DNA from: an uncultured Bacteroidota bacterium
GTDB lineage: Bacteria > Bacteroidota > Bacteroidia > 2-12-FULL-35-15
Assembly (NCBI GenBank): GCA_903847205.1
Contig: CAINDA010000010.1
Span: 1-57,117, forward strand
Reading direction: 5' to 3'
Length of the DNA stretch: 57,117 nucleotides
Part shown: positions 9,180-18,348 of the stretch, piece after piece
Layout: every line of letters begins with the position of its first letter
Numbering within the stretch: the stretch's first letter is position 1
Made by a program: the position numbers and the translations under genes
Notes under the pieces: model-generated
What the model saw: only the letters and a program-made list of their open reading frames with translations
What the model was told of the DNA's origin: nothing
Database searches by the model: none

Positions 9180-9229
9180 CCGCTGATTTTTATTTTGTAA
9201 CATTGTGTTCCATTTAACTACTTAAACTT

Positions 9230-10183
9230 ATGGATGATTTAAAAATCTCCTGCCTTAGCCGGGTGAAGGCGCTTGTTAATAATGATATTGCTTTGCAAAA
9301 CGGCCTAATTGCAGCAGACTACAAAAAAGTTAATGATACATTAACCAAACATCCGGAAATCTTATCAAACAGACATGAAAAATTACATGATTCTGTTTTA
9401 ACGGCCAAGGGAAATTCATTAACTCCCGAACAGAAAGAAAACCATCATTTTATAAAAATTGATATTGCGTATCTCGCTGAGAAAAATTATTCTGCCGATT
9501 GGGTTAACAGAAATCAATTAACAACAGGTAATCATAACGAAGATTTAAAAAATTATTTGTCCGTTAATGAACCCTCTTTTAAAGAGCCCATTATTTATTA
9601 TATTAATAAAGGAGCAGACATCAGGCAGCTAACGAAAGCACAATTAGATTCAAAGCTGTATGATATAAGCATCAAGGATTTTGGAGGTAAAAAATTTGCT
9701 GAAGATGATAAAGCAGCGGTTATCAAGTGTGCTAAAATTCATGCTGTAAAAACAGATGATATCGAAGCATATAAGCATTTAGAAAAAGAATTTGGTATTA
9801 CTCAGGATATTAAAGAAGGGAAGTTAAATGGTAAATTAGAAATTCTGTATATGCGTGCCAACGATTCTTTAAAGATTTTAAAATATGCTGATTCATTAAA
9901 TCATATAAAGAGCAGCCATGACGAATCAAAAAATATAAATTTAGAAAACAACATAGGCGCAGGAAATAAATTAAACACTGTTGAAGAAAACAAAAAACTT
10001 AAAGCCGCTATTGAAAATAAAAACATAGACGGAATCAAAAATGCAATTTTAAACGGTGCCGATGTAAAGATTGTAAATAAGGAAAATTTAGCCCATATAG
10101 AACTTAAAGATCAGCTTGAAATTTATACCGCAGCAAAAGAAGCAAAAGCAAAAAGAAATGCACGAAATGGGCCTCCTTATTAA
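9230..10183 (+). CDS. Hypothetical protein with ankyrin-like repeats
   Basis: 317 residues, no signal peptide. Two segments look like degenerate ankyrin repeats: LKAAIENKNIDGIKNAILNG at about 259-278 followed by ADVKIVNKENL, and EPIIYYINKGADIRQL at about 119-134. The rest is helical and lysine-rich. It lies 50 bases after the coupling protein in the same direction. A role in transfer or as an exported effector of the element is possible but not shown. Confidence 0.6.
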   Translation: MDDLKISCLSRVKALVNNDIALQNGLIAADYKKVNDTLTKHPEILSNRHEKLHDSVLTAKGNSLTPEQKENHHFIKIDIAYLAEKNYSADWVNRNQLTTGNHNEDLKNYLSVNEPSFKEPIIYYINKGADIRQLTKAQLDSKLYDISIKDFGGKKFAEDDKAAVIKCAKIHAVKTDDIEAYKHLEKEFGITQDIKEGKLNGKLEILYMRANDSLKILKYADSLNHIKSSHDESKNINLENNIGAGNKLNTVEENKKLKAAIENKNIDGIKNAILNGADVKIVNKENLAHIELKDQLEIYTAAKEAKAKRNARNGPPY

Positions 10184-10213
10184 AAAGTTTTCATTAAAAC
10201 CAAATCAAACACC

Positions 10214-10477
10214 ATGTTAGAATACCGACAAGAATTACTTGCAAAACTTCTTCAGGCATCGGATGAAACGAAGATTGAATCTATTATAAAAGGTGCATCA
10301 AACGAATTAATTGAACAAGGAACCAACAAACATTTAATTGTGCGTTTTTGGGGACGCTTAGAATCGGACATAAATTTTGTATTGCAGCAGGGACACAATG
10401 AAGCAATGCAGAAAATGCTTAAAAGGGCTCTTTCGATTCTAAATAGTAAAAGGGAAAAATTAAAGGAGCAGGCTTAA
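10214..10477 (+). CDS. Small helical hypothetical protein
   Basis: 87 residues, predicted all-helical, with no signal peptide or membrane segment and a positively charged C-terminus. Not recognised. It sits 30 bases after the ankyrin-like gene and 21 bases before the lytic transglycosylase, so it belongs to the same transcript. Confidence 0.55.
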   Translation: MLEYRQELLAKLLQASDETKIESIIKGASNELIEQGTNKHLIVRFWGRLESDINFVLQQGHNEAMQKMLKRALSILNSKREKLKEQA

Positions 10478-10498
10478 TAAAAAAGATGATTATAAAAA

Positions 10499-10837
10499 AT
10501 GAAAAAGATAATATCTCTATGTGTTTTTTTTCTTTACGCGCTTGTTTCATTTGCGCAAAAAGATCAAATTACTGAGATGCTGGATAGTTTGGAAAGGGTA
10601 TATTATTTTAAAGAAATAAAATTAAAGGAGAATACAATTAACAATTACGCGCCAGGGTACATTCCAAAATTTGATGATAAAACCTATAATTCCCGTTTAG
10701 CGGAGATGGTTAAAAATTCTCCTTTTAATTACGTTTACAATCCAACAGTCAGAAGTTACATTGATAAATACACAAGTAACCCCCCCAAGCGCCGCCGCTA
10801 TATTAGCTTTAAGCAGTTTTTATTTCCCATTGTATGA
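10499..10837 (+). pseudogene. Lytic transglycosylase, N-terminal part (frameshifted)
   Basis: This reading frame starts with a clear signal peptide (residues 1-19, ending SFA|Q) and continues in family-typical sequence to YIDKYTSNPP at about residue 97. There it runs into a C7 tract (10780-10786) and shifts to an unrelated tail that stops at 10837. Removing one C restores one continuous protein of about 510 residues with the next entry. Either the gene is inactive, or the C-tract is a sequencing error or a phase-variable switch. Confidence 0.8.
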
Positions 10838-12032
10838 AAAGTACCTTAACCAATACGAGATACCTTTAGAATTGAAATATTTATCTATTGTGGAGTCCGC
10901 ATTAAACCCAACAGCAAAATCACAATGCGGTGCTTCAGGATTATGGCAATTTATGTATGGCACCGGAAGGGTGTATAATTTAGAAATCAATTCTTATGTA
11001 GATGAAAGATTCGACCCGGAAAAAGAAACAATTGCCGCCTGTAAATATTTGAAAGATTTATATTCAATTTATAACGATTGGTCTTTGGCTATTGCCGCAT
11101 ATAACTGCGGGCCCGGAAATGTAAACAAAGCAATCAGGAAGTCCGGGAAGAAGGATTTTTGGGACATCAGAGAATATTTACCAAAGGAGACACAAAACTA
11201 TGTTCCAGCTTTTATTGCGGCGTCATATATTATGACTTACAATAAAGAGCATAATATGAGCATTGCGAATATTAAATTTTTATATGACGACCTTGATTTT
11301 ATAACCGTAAATAAAAAAACGTCCTTAAGTAATATTGCTTATTTGTTAGGCATTCCTTTACCGGAATTAAAATATCTTAATCCTAAATATTTTATGGGAG
11401 TTGTGCCGGGTAATAATGACATTGTAATAGTTTCAAAAGATAAAGCCTTAGAGTGGATTGATTATGAAAAAAAATATATGGGTGCCGATATTGCAAACTC
11501 TGTCACGATGCAGGAAAAAGAGCTGTCTAAACCTAAAAAGAATTCAGCCAAACAAAATGATCTGCCAAGTAATCCTGCTGTTGTAAAAAAAGATATAAAG
11601 CCTGTTGAATTTAATCCTTTCGGAACTATAAGAAATTCATCTGCAAAAGAAGTTGAAAACAATAATGCATCAAATAAAATAACTATTACTTCAGAGGTAC
11701 AAAATGACAGTTCAAAAAACTTGAAGCAGCCAGAAAAAGTAGAATCACAAATTTTTGTCTGTGAAATTTATGGGAACCAAACGGTCGGTAATAATGGTAC
11801 TATTCTTATTCGGAATACTGTGGTTATTAATTTTGAAGACACTGCTATTCCGGCAAATTCCGTCATAAAAGGCAGAGTAATATTTAAAGATAATTCGATT
11901 TTTATAAAAACAGTATCTGCGAAAACTATTAATGGAGAAGTAAGATTTATTTCTGAAAGTGAGATAAGGGAAAAAGTAGAAAAAAATAAAATTCTTATCG
12001 AAGACGGCTATACTGTTATTCTTAAAACATAG
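10761..12032 (+). pseudogene. Lytic transglycosylase (MltD-like) with LysM and TraM-like domains, C-terminal part
   Basis: The sequence after the C7 tract encodes an SLT-type catalytic domain. The catalytic glutamate lies in SIVESALNP, followed by GASGLWQFMYGTGR and AAYNCGPGNV, all hallmark motifs of MltD/Slt enzymes that open peptidoglycan. A LysM-like module follows (about 185-235), then a lysine- and serine-rich linker. The last 100 residues (from about 325) resemble the C-terminal domain of conjugative transposon TraM: IRNTVVINFEDTAIPANSVI, then KGRVIF. Such enzymes thin the wall for a transfer channel, so this is the one trace of a mating apparatus here. The M at 10761 is probably not a true start. 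Confidence 0.75.
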
Positions 12033-12131
12033 CTAAATTAGCCTGCGGCATAGCGATTTTGGAAAAATTCGATTACTTTTTTGTGTTAATAACCGGCGCT
12101 TAAATAATTTCCAAATGTGTAAGTTTATCCT

Positions 12132-12139
12132 TATATTTG
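12132..12139 (+). promoter_or_regulatory. -7 box of the first higBA operon
   Basis: TATATTTG matches TAnnTTTG exactly, 17 bases before the higB start codon. No palindrome comparable to that of the second higBA pair is obvious here. Confidence 0.5.
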
Positions 12140-12155
12140 TAATATAATTAAGAAA

Positions 12156-12449
12156 ATGGTAATAATTTCTAAAACGATTTTGGCAGAATTCGGAGCCCAA
12201 TATCCAGATTCGGCAGAAGCTTTAAATAAATGGTACGATGTAAGCAAACATGCTGATTGGAATAGTTTTAGCGATATAAAAAAATCTTTTAACTCCGTGG
12301 ATTATATTGGAAATGATAGGTATGTGTTCAATATTAAAGGAAATAAATACAGGCTCGCAGCAATGATATTTTTCAATATTCGGACAGTATTTATCCGCTT
12401 TGTAGGAACACATGCTGAATACGATAAAATAGATTGTTCAGAAATATAA
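12156..12449 (+). CDS. higB: HigB-family toxin (RelE superfamily mRNA interferase)
   Basis: 97 residues. The C-terminal block YVFNIKGNKYRLAAMIFFN and then VFIRFVGTHAEYDKI is the signature of the HigB_toxin family, with the conserved N-I-K-G-N-K-Y-R and G-T-H-x-E-Y-D segments. These toxins cut mRNA on the ribosome. It precedes its antitoxin by 23 bases, the reversed toxin-first order usual for HigBA. A paralogous pair lies at 22.0 kb. Confidence 0.9.
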   Translation: MVIISKTILAEFGAQYPDSAEALNKWYDVSKHADWNSFSDIKKSFNSVDYIGNDRYVFNIKGNKYRLAAMIFFNIRTVFIRFVGTHAEYDKIDCSEI

Positions 12450-12472
12450 TTGTAAAATAAAAATCAGAAATT

Positions 12473-12865
12473 ATGAAAACGAATAAAATAAATGACAGAA
12501 AAGAGTATGATGAAGTAATGAAACTTATTGAAAAATTACTTCAAAGAAGTACTAAAAAAGGAGGATTTAAAAATTTACCATCAAAAGAAGTAGAAAAATT
12601 AAAGAAGCTTTCTTTGATGGCGGAAAAATACGAGGACAGTATTCCGTTGATGCCGATAAAATCTCCTGCTACTCTTACTGAAATGATTAGATTTAAGATG
12701 TTTGAAATGAATCTAAAACAAAAAGAGTTAGCCAAAGTGCTGGGCATAAGTGAAACCAGAATTTCCGAATTGCTGACAGGTAAACGCAGAATAAATATTG
12801 AGCTGGCTAAAAAATTACACACTAAATTAAACATTGATGCTCGCTTCATTTTGGAAGCAGCATAA
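12473..12865 (+). CDS. higA: HigA-family antitoxin (XRE helix-turn-helix)
   Basis: 130 residues. A helix-turn-helix of XRE type lies at about 84-110 (LKQKELAKVLGISETRISEL), followed by LTGKRRINIELAKKLHTKLN. The N-terminal 65 residues form the toxin-binding, helical part. It neutralizes the preceding HigB and represses the operon. Together they act as a plasmid-maintenance module. Confidence 0.9.
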   Translation: MKTNKINDRKEYDEVMKLIEKLLQRSTKKGGFKNLPSKEVEKLKKLSLMAEKYEDSIPLMPIKSPATLTEMIRFKMFEMNLKQKELAKVLGISETRISELLTGKRRINIELAKKLHTKLNIDARFILEAA

Positions 12866-12931
12866 AAAATTGGTACTCATGTAGCATTACTCTTGGTTAA
12901 AAATATGAAGTAAATTAACAGATTGGCAACT

Positions 12932-14902
12932 ATGAAAAAAACAATTACTTTATTTTCTTTTTTACTTATTTGCTTTGCTTCCTTTGGGCAGACACTTACA
13001 CTTTCTTTTGCACATCAACAGGCTGAATGTGATAGCACCAGGAGTTATTTTGTATTTGATATTATTGCTGCGTCTAATCCGGCTACTATTTTCGACAGCT
13101 GCATAATAGATATTTATTGTAACTCAGCTGCATTCGGCAATTGGATTACTAATAACAATGCTGTATTATGTACACCCGCCGCATCAAATTATGCTGCTGT
13201 TGTAAACAATCTTAACAGCAGTGAAATACGCATTATTTTGCGTTATACCGGAAATTCAGCGCCAAACGGGTTACATCTTATACCTGGTGGCACTGATGTT
13301 TTAGTTACAGTTAAAATACCGATTAAAAACTGCGAAACTTCAACATTAAGTTTTATGCCTTTTCAAAGTCTCGGGCAGGCGTCTTCATTTTATGCTGAAG
13401 CAACAACACCTACTATTGGTGATTCTTTATATATATCCTCATACTCATGCGGGACGGACTCGCTGCCCGATTTAATTTGTTATGATACAACACATATTCC
13501 AGTAACAATCTATAATTTTCTAAAAACAGCTTATAATAACAATAATTTCGCTACCCCTGATATGAATTCTACTGCTTGTACTTCGCAGATAACTGGTTTT
13601 ACACCTAGAGTTTATCCCGGCACCTATTATGCCGGGACAAACACAGATGAATGGAAAATGAAAATTACCGGATATGGATTTGGAAGTTCAAGAGGCAGTG
13701 TTTCTTTTCCTAATGCTGATGACCCCGGCGGGAATAACATTAATCTGAATGACTATGATTTTATTTCCTGGTCTGATAGTTTAATTGAAATACGGATGCC
13801 GTCAGTTATTGATTCTTTTCCTATAGGAGCCGATCCCAGTGATTATACTTTTCCGACACCTGGCGGTGGGCCATTTCAGGTAAATACCAGCTGTGGCTTT
13901 TCTTTACAGCCCTCTGATGCTAATGGTGTTGATATGCCTTATGCAATTAAGAATTTTATTATGAATGCTGTTAACAACATTCCATATAAAAAAATCCGAT
14001 TCGATTTAGCCAACCATAATAATGCAGGCGGTTATACTTTTTTGTTAGATACCAGCATTACACATTACCCGGACCCTAAACTCATCCCTGCTATCAAAAA
14101 GGCTGCAGCAGATTGGGTTTGTGCAACAAGGGTGAATTTTATTATCGGCGGGGCCGATTCCGCCTCAGCTGGAGCAACGCGCATATATTTTTCTAATGCA
14201 CTTGATTCAGCAACGGGGATGAAAACAAATTACCTAAGTACTGCTTATTGCTCTAATGGCATCAATACATCTCTTGTTCCCGCTGGTTTTGAAATAGTAA
14301 TTAACGGTAATCAATCATGCCCATGGTTTATCGATACAACCGGCGCAGCCCTGCCCCCGGGAATGAATGATTTTTATGCTTCAATACAGCATGAATTCGG
14401 CCATGCCGGGTTACTTGCCCATGTTAGCAATTCTGATGATTTAATGTTTTATAACATCCCGCCGGGTACTTTGCAGGCAGACGCCCGTAAACAAATTACT
14501 AATGCTGATCAAACCGGCGGTATATCAGCAGTTAATGTAAGCAGTGCAAATACAGCCTATTGCAGTGCCCAAGGCCCATTAATTCTGGCCATACCGCCCA
14601 TCAATTGTTCGTTCAACGATGGAATACAAAAATTAAACCCCGATATGCTTAATATTAATGTTTATCCCAACCCTGTTGATGATAATCAGCTCACCATTGC
14701 TTATGAAATAAAACAAAACTCAAAGGTTATTTTTAGTGTTGCAGATATTGCAGGGAGGCTGATTTATTCTATCAGCGAAAACCAGGCTATCGGCATACAT
14801 GAAAAAAAATTATCACTTGAAAATACTGCACCTGGAATTTATATTCTGAGGGCAGATATCGGCAATGCGTTTCAATCATTCAAAATAGTAAAAGTTCGTT
14901 AA
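12932..14902 (+). CDS. Secreted metzincin-like protease with T9SS sorting domain
   Basis: About 656 residues. The ATG at 12932 is chosen because it directly begins a signal peptide (MKKTITLFSFLLICFASFGQ). The catalytic motif HEFGHAGLLAH near residue 489 matches the metzincin pattern HExxHxxxxxH, with leucine replacing the usual glycine, and is followed by DDLMFYN, a plausible Met-turn. The last 80 residues form a type A T9SS sorting domain (starting NVYPNPVDDNQL, ending SFKIVKVR), so the protein is secreted across the outer membrane and anchored or released. An IPT/TIG-like fold may lie before the protease domain (about 225-305). It heads a run of exported proteins. Confidence 0.8.
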   Translation: MKKTITLFSFLLICFASFGQTLTLSFAHQQAECDSTRSYFVFDIIAASNPATIFDSCIIDIYCNSAAFGNWITNNNAVLCTPAASNYAAVVNNLNSSEIRIILRYTGNSAPNGLHLIPGGTDVLVTVKIPIKNCETSTLSFMPFQSLGQASSFYAEATTPTIGDSLYISSYSCGTDSLPDLICYDTTHIPVTIYNFLKTAYNNNNFATPDMNSTACTSQITGFTPRVYPGTYYAGTNTDEWKMKITGYGFGSSRGSVSFPNADDPGGNNINLNDYDFISWSDSLIEIRMPSVIDSFPIGADPSDYTFPTPGGGPFQVNTSCGFSLQPSDANGVDMPYAIKNFIMNAVNNIPYKKIRFDLANHNNAGGYTFLLDTSITHYPDPKLIPAIKKAAADWVCATRVNFIIGGADSASAGATRIYFSNALDSATGMKTNYLSTAYCSNGINTSLVPAGFEIVINGNQSCPWFIDTTGAALPPGMNDFYASIQHEFGHAGLLAHVSNSDDLMFYNIPPGTLQADARKQITNADQTGGISAVNVSSANTAYCSAQGPLILAIPPINCSFNDGIQKLNPDMLNINVYPNPVDDNQLTIAYEIKQNSKVIFSVADIAGRLIYSISENQAIGIHEKKLSLENTAPGIYILRADIGNAFQSFKIVKVR

Positions 14903-14924
14903 TACTGTTTAAAACAAAAAGACA

Positions 14925-15515
14925 ATGAAAAAAATAAATACTCTGTTATTATTTGTTCTTATAATAAGAACCACAGCTAGCGCCCAGGAACTTTTCAATG
15001 AAACCCGGGTAAAACATGCCATTTATAATTCAACACTTATTATTGAAGGAAAAGTGATTAGTGGAAAACGTATTCTTTTAAATAGAACATCGAAACCATT
15101 ATACAGTGGCGATTCCTATTATTTAGCTGTAATAAAACCAACAGCAGTATTGTCAGGCAATTCAGATTCCACTAAAACCTATCAGGTTTTGATAGAGAAT
15201 GGCAACTATTCTATTCAGACAGATTCAACTGTTATAGTAGTCCCTAACAGTGGCGGCATACCTTATGTACCTCAATATGGCATTTTTTTTATAAAGGAAA
15301 ATCCTATTTCGTTCCCAGATAATGTTCAAATATTAGAACCAAATGGAAAAATAATTACAACTGGTTTTAATACACTATTTCCTAATGCTGCAAAGGTTAA
15401 ATTTGTTTACGGTATTGCCTATGTAATAAGCAACAGAGGGCAAACGTTAAACAAAAAAGAACAAATTTTGCAATTGCTGCTTGATAAATTTAATCTAAAA
15501 CCCAAACCATTTTAA
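14925..15515 (+). CDS. Exported hypothetical protein
   Basis: 196 residues with a signal peptide (1-21, cleavage after ASA). The mature part is beta-rich and is not recognised. It follows the metalloprotease by 22 bases and precedes the GloVer-repeat protein by 31, so it belongs to the same exported-protein operon. It has no T9SS domain and may stay in the periplasm or on the membrane. An inhibitor or partner of the protease is possible from position only. Confidence 0.6.
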   Translation: MKKINTLLLFVLIIRTTASAQELFNETRVKHAIYNSTLIIEGKVISGKRILLNRTSKPLYSGDSYYLAVIKPTAVLSGNSDSTKTYQVLIENGNYSIQTDSTVIVVPNSGGIPYVPQYGIFFIKENPISFPDNVQILEPNGKIITTGFNTLFPNAAKVKFVYGIAYVISNRGQTLNKKEQILQLLLDKFNLKPKPF

Positions 15516-15546
15516 ATATTGGTAAACCATTTTAAAAACGAAAATT

Positions 15547-17025
15547 ATGGAAGCGAAAAAAAACAATTTTACAATTGGCAAACGGCAATTGCCTAAAATA
15601 AAAAACAGGCTGGCAAATAGCATATTGCAAATTGCCTGCTGCTTACTGCCGATTTCTTCCTATGCCCAATACACCGAAATATTCGATTTTCCCAGCTCAT
15701 ATAGTTACTGTTCTATAGGACCTTTAATTTCTGATGGAACGTATTTTTATGGAATGACGAAAACTAATGGAGATACCAATACTTGCCATCCTGGTGGCTG
15801 CGGCACTATTTTTAAAGTAAAATCCGACGGAACAGAATATGCAGTATTGTTTAATTTTGACGGCATTAATGGAAGAATGCCCTCGGGTTCGCTTATTTCT
15901 ATCGGCAATTTTTTATATGGCATGACACCCAAGGGCGGAACACATAATAATGGAGTTGTTTTTAAAATAAAACAAGATGGAACAAGTTTTTCAAAACTAT
16001 ATGATTTCACTAATACAAACGGCAAGGAGCCTGTCGGCTCTCTTATTTATGACGGCACTTTTTTATATGGAACAACTAATTATGGTTCAACCGGCATGGG
16101 AACCATTTTTAAAATAAAGCCTGATGGAACCGGAGATACCACATTATGCGCTTTCCAGTCTCCTGGTATTAATGGCTATTACCCTGACGGCGATCTTATT
16201 TTTGACGGAACTTTTCTTTATGGAATGGCAAGTAACGGCGGCTCAGGCCCTTGCAGCAATGGCTGCGGAGTTATCTTTAGAATAAAGCCTGATGGTACAG
16301 GAGATACCGTAATGCTTAATTTTACAGGTGCTAACGGCAGTTTTCCTCAAAATAATCACCTTATTTCTATGGGAGCCTTTTTTTATGGAATGACAATGGA
16401 TGGCGGCTCAAATAATTATGGAACCATCTTTAAAATAAAACGCGATGGCACAGGATATTCAAAACTCTTTGATTTTGACCCTTCTGGCGGGAACGGTCTA
16501 AATGGCAGCTTTCCCAGGGCTTCTCTTGTTTCTGACGGTACTTTTTTATATGGAACAACGGCATTAGGCGGTGCAAATGGCAGGGGAGTATTATTTAAAA
16601 TAAAACCTGACGGAACAATGTTTACCAAATTGATTGATTTTGGACTTTACCCCACATATGGATACCCTTCCGGCCCTCTTTTGTGTGATGGTAATTTTAT
16701 CTATGGAATCAGCACAGGTACCAGCGGAGACGGAGTCCCTGCTATCTTTAAATACGCCCTTACAACCGGTATAACCGAAAATACTTTAGAAACAGATTTT
16801 ACTATTTACCCCAACCCCAGCAACGGAATATTTACAATTGAGGCAAAAGAAAACAATTGCTTTCTTATAATTACAAATATTCTGGGAGAAACTATTTATC
16901 AATCAGAAATCGCAAATCAGAAATCTTCAATTGATTTAAGCAGACAGCCTAAAGGCATTTATTCCATCCGATTAATGCAGAACAATAAAATATCGGGGGC
17001 TGAAAAACGTCTTATTATTGATTGA
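15547..17025 (+). CDS. Secreted GloVer-repeat protein with T9SS sorting domain
   Basis: 492 residues. An unusually long signal peptide (about 41 residues) ends in SSYAQ. Seven to eight tandem repeats of about 50 residues follow, each with a core like FLYGMTxxGGxxxxGxxFKIKxDGT. They match the GloVer (choice-of-anchor tandem repeat) family, which folds as a beta-propeller-like repeat. The C-terminus (about 418-492) is a T9SS type A sorting domain, starting DFTIYPNPSNGIF. A surface-exposed binding or adhesion role is likely. No enzyme motif is visible. Confidence 0.82.
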   Translation: MEAKKNNFTIGKRQLPKIKNRLANSILQIACCLLPISSYAQYTEIFDFPSSYSYCSIGPLISDGTYFYGMTKTNGDTNTCHPGGCGTIFKVKSDGTEYAVLFNFDGINGRMPSGSLISIGNFLYGMTPKGGTHNNGVVFKIKQDGTSFSKLYDFTNTNGKEPVGSLIYDGTFLYGTTNYGSTGMGTIFKIKPDGTGDTTLCAFQSPGINGYYPDGDLIFDGTFLYGMASNGGSGPCSNGCGVIFRIKPDGTGDTVMLNFTGANGSFPQNNHLISMGAFFYGMTMDGGSNNYGTIFKIKRDGTGYSKLFDFDPSGGNGLNGSFPRASLVSDGTFLYGTTALGGANGRGVLFKIKPDGTMFTKLIDFGLYPTYGYPSGPLLCDGNFIYGISTGTSGDGVPAIFKYALTTGITENTLETDFTIYPNPSNGIFTIEAKENNCFLIITNILGETIYQSEIANQKSSIDLSRQPKGIYSIRLMQNNKISGAEKRLIID

Positions 17026-17316
17026 AAAAAATCCATATTAATGACATTAGATCTGGAGACCAGTTAATATATTTTCATGCTTCAGCATCCTAATACAAAT
17101 TGGAAAGATTATAACTAGGTAAAAGCGATAATCAATTTGCCGAAAAAATAAGTATTAGGATTTATTTGAGAAGAGTAAATCTGCTAAGAAAACCCAACAA
17201 ATAATTTTTAACGTTTATTTCATTGTTGGTGGCAATAATGGTAAAAAAGACAGAGGTGTAATGAAAAGACTTTTTTGCTGCGCGGGCTTTCCGGAAAAAT
17301 TATTAAAACTGAAAAA

Positions 17317-18129
17317 ATGAAACAGGTAAGTTTTATTATTTTATTTGTTATTACAACTCATTACGGCATTGGACAAAATATTCCGAACTGGACAAAATAT
17401 GATACAGACAGTACTTCCTATACATTATATAACCTGTTAGCCCAAAAAAATATAGTAGTATTAGATTTTGGGGCTTTGTGGTGCTATGCTTGTCGTTCAG
17501 CTATGCCGAAATTAGATACAATATGGCGGCAATATAACACAGGACAGAATGGAGTTTATGTATTTGATATGGATGTTGACGATAATGAAACAGTTCAACA
17601 GATAAATACATACAAAAGTTCACACAATATAATTTACCCTTCTTTCTCAAAATGCGCATCAGATTATAATTTTTATGCCCCTATCTATGATGCGTCAGAT
17701 TTAATTCCTTTTTTTGTTTTAATTTATCCTGATACATCTAACCCCGTTAATAGCAGCGTTTGTTGGTATAAAACAGATTATGGTTATGCAGATTCCATTT
17801 CATCCGAAATAGCAAAAGTAATTTCAAATCATGGATGTAACGCAAGTGGTATAGAAAATATAGGAGGCAATACATTTCAATTATCTGTTTATCCAAATCC
17901 AACAATAGATAATATAGTCAATATTTCATATCATCTTGAAAGTTCGGCCTCCGTTAAAATCTCAGTAATTGATTATTTAGGAAGGCAGGTTTTTACGTAC
18001 AGCGAAGAGCAGGAAAGTATCGGAGAACACGAAAAACAGCTTGATTTAGCTGATTTGTCATCCGGTTTGTATATAATCATTTCTAATATTAACGGTCAAT
18101 TGATTACCAATAAATTAATAAAGATATAA
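17317..18129 (+). CDS. Secreted thioredoxin-fold protein with T9SS sorting domain
   Basis: About 270 residues. The ATG at 17317 is chosen because it begins a signal peptide (MKQVSFIILFVITTHYGIGQ); a TTG 42 bases upstream is also in frame. The TlpA/thioredoxin-like domain carries LDFGALWCYACRSAMPKLD, with the redox motif CYAC. The C-terminal 80 residues are a T9SS sorting domain beginning FQLSVYPNPTIDN. A thiol oxidoreductase or scavenger at the cell surface is likely. A 290-base spacer before it (17026-17316) shows no gene, so it may have its own promoter. Confidence 0.8.
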   Translation: MKQVSFIILFVITTHYGIGQNIPNWTKYDTDSTSYTLYNLLAQKNIVVLDFGALWCYACRSAMPKLDTIWRQYNTGQNGVYVFDMDVDDNETVQQINTYKSSHNIIYPSFSKCASDYNFYAPIYDASDLIPFFVLIYPDTSNPVNSSVCWYKTDYGYADSISSEIAKVISNHGCNASGIENIGGNTFQLSVYPNPTIDNIVNISYHLESSASVKISVIDYLGRQVFTYSEEQESIGEHEKQLDLADLSSGLYIIISNINGQLITNKLIKI

Positions 18130-18135
18130 CCCGAT

Positions 18136-18156
18136 AGGCAGATGCCTTATTTTTTT
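18136..18156 (+). terminator. Weak rho-independent terminator
   Basis: AGGC (18136-18139) pairs with GCCT (18144-18147) around a four-base loop, and TTATTTTTTT follows directly. The position seven bases after the stop codon of the thioredoxin-fold gene fits a terminator, though the stem is short. Confidence 0.35.
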
Positions 18157-18317
18157 AATACCTTTTTTATAAATGAAAATATCCAACAAACAACTTCAAT
18201 ATGTAAACTATTCATATTTCAGGTCAGAATTTAAAATATATCCCACCATACCTAAAATTTGGCAATTCATTAACATTTTGTCCAAAAAACAAACACTTCT
18301 CACAAAATTGGATTTTG

Positions 18318-18325
18318 TATTTTTG
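18318..18325 (+). promoter_or_regulatory. -7 box of the HEPN-TPR gene
   Basis: TATTTTTG matches TAnnTTTG, 23 bases before the ATG at 18349. This spacing supports that start codon and gives a very short leader. Confidence 0.5.
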
Positions 18326-18348
18326 AAATCCAATAATTCCATTCAAGC

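Noticed and set aside
7104-12032. Complete conjugative (type IV secretion) system
   Set aside because: Only relaxase, accessory protein, coupling protein and one transglycosylase with TraM-like end are present; no TraG-like ATPase (VirB4), TraJ, TraK or TraN was found.
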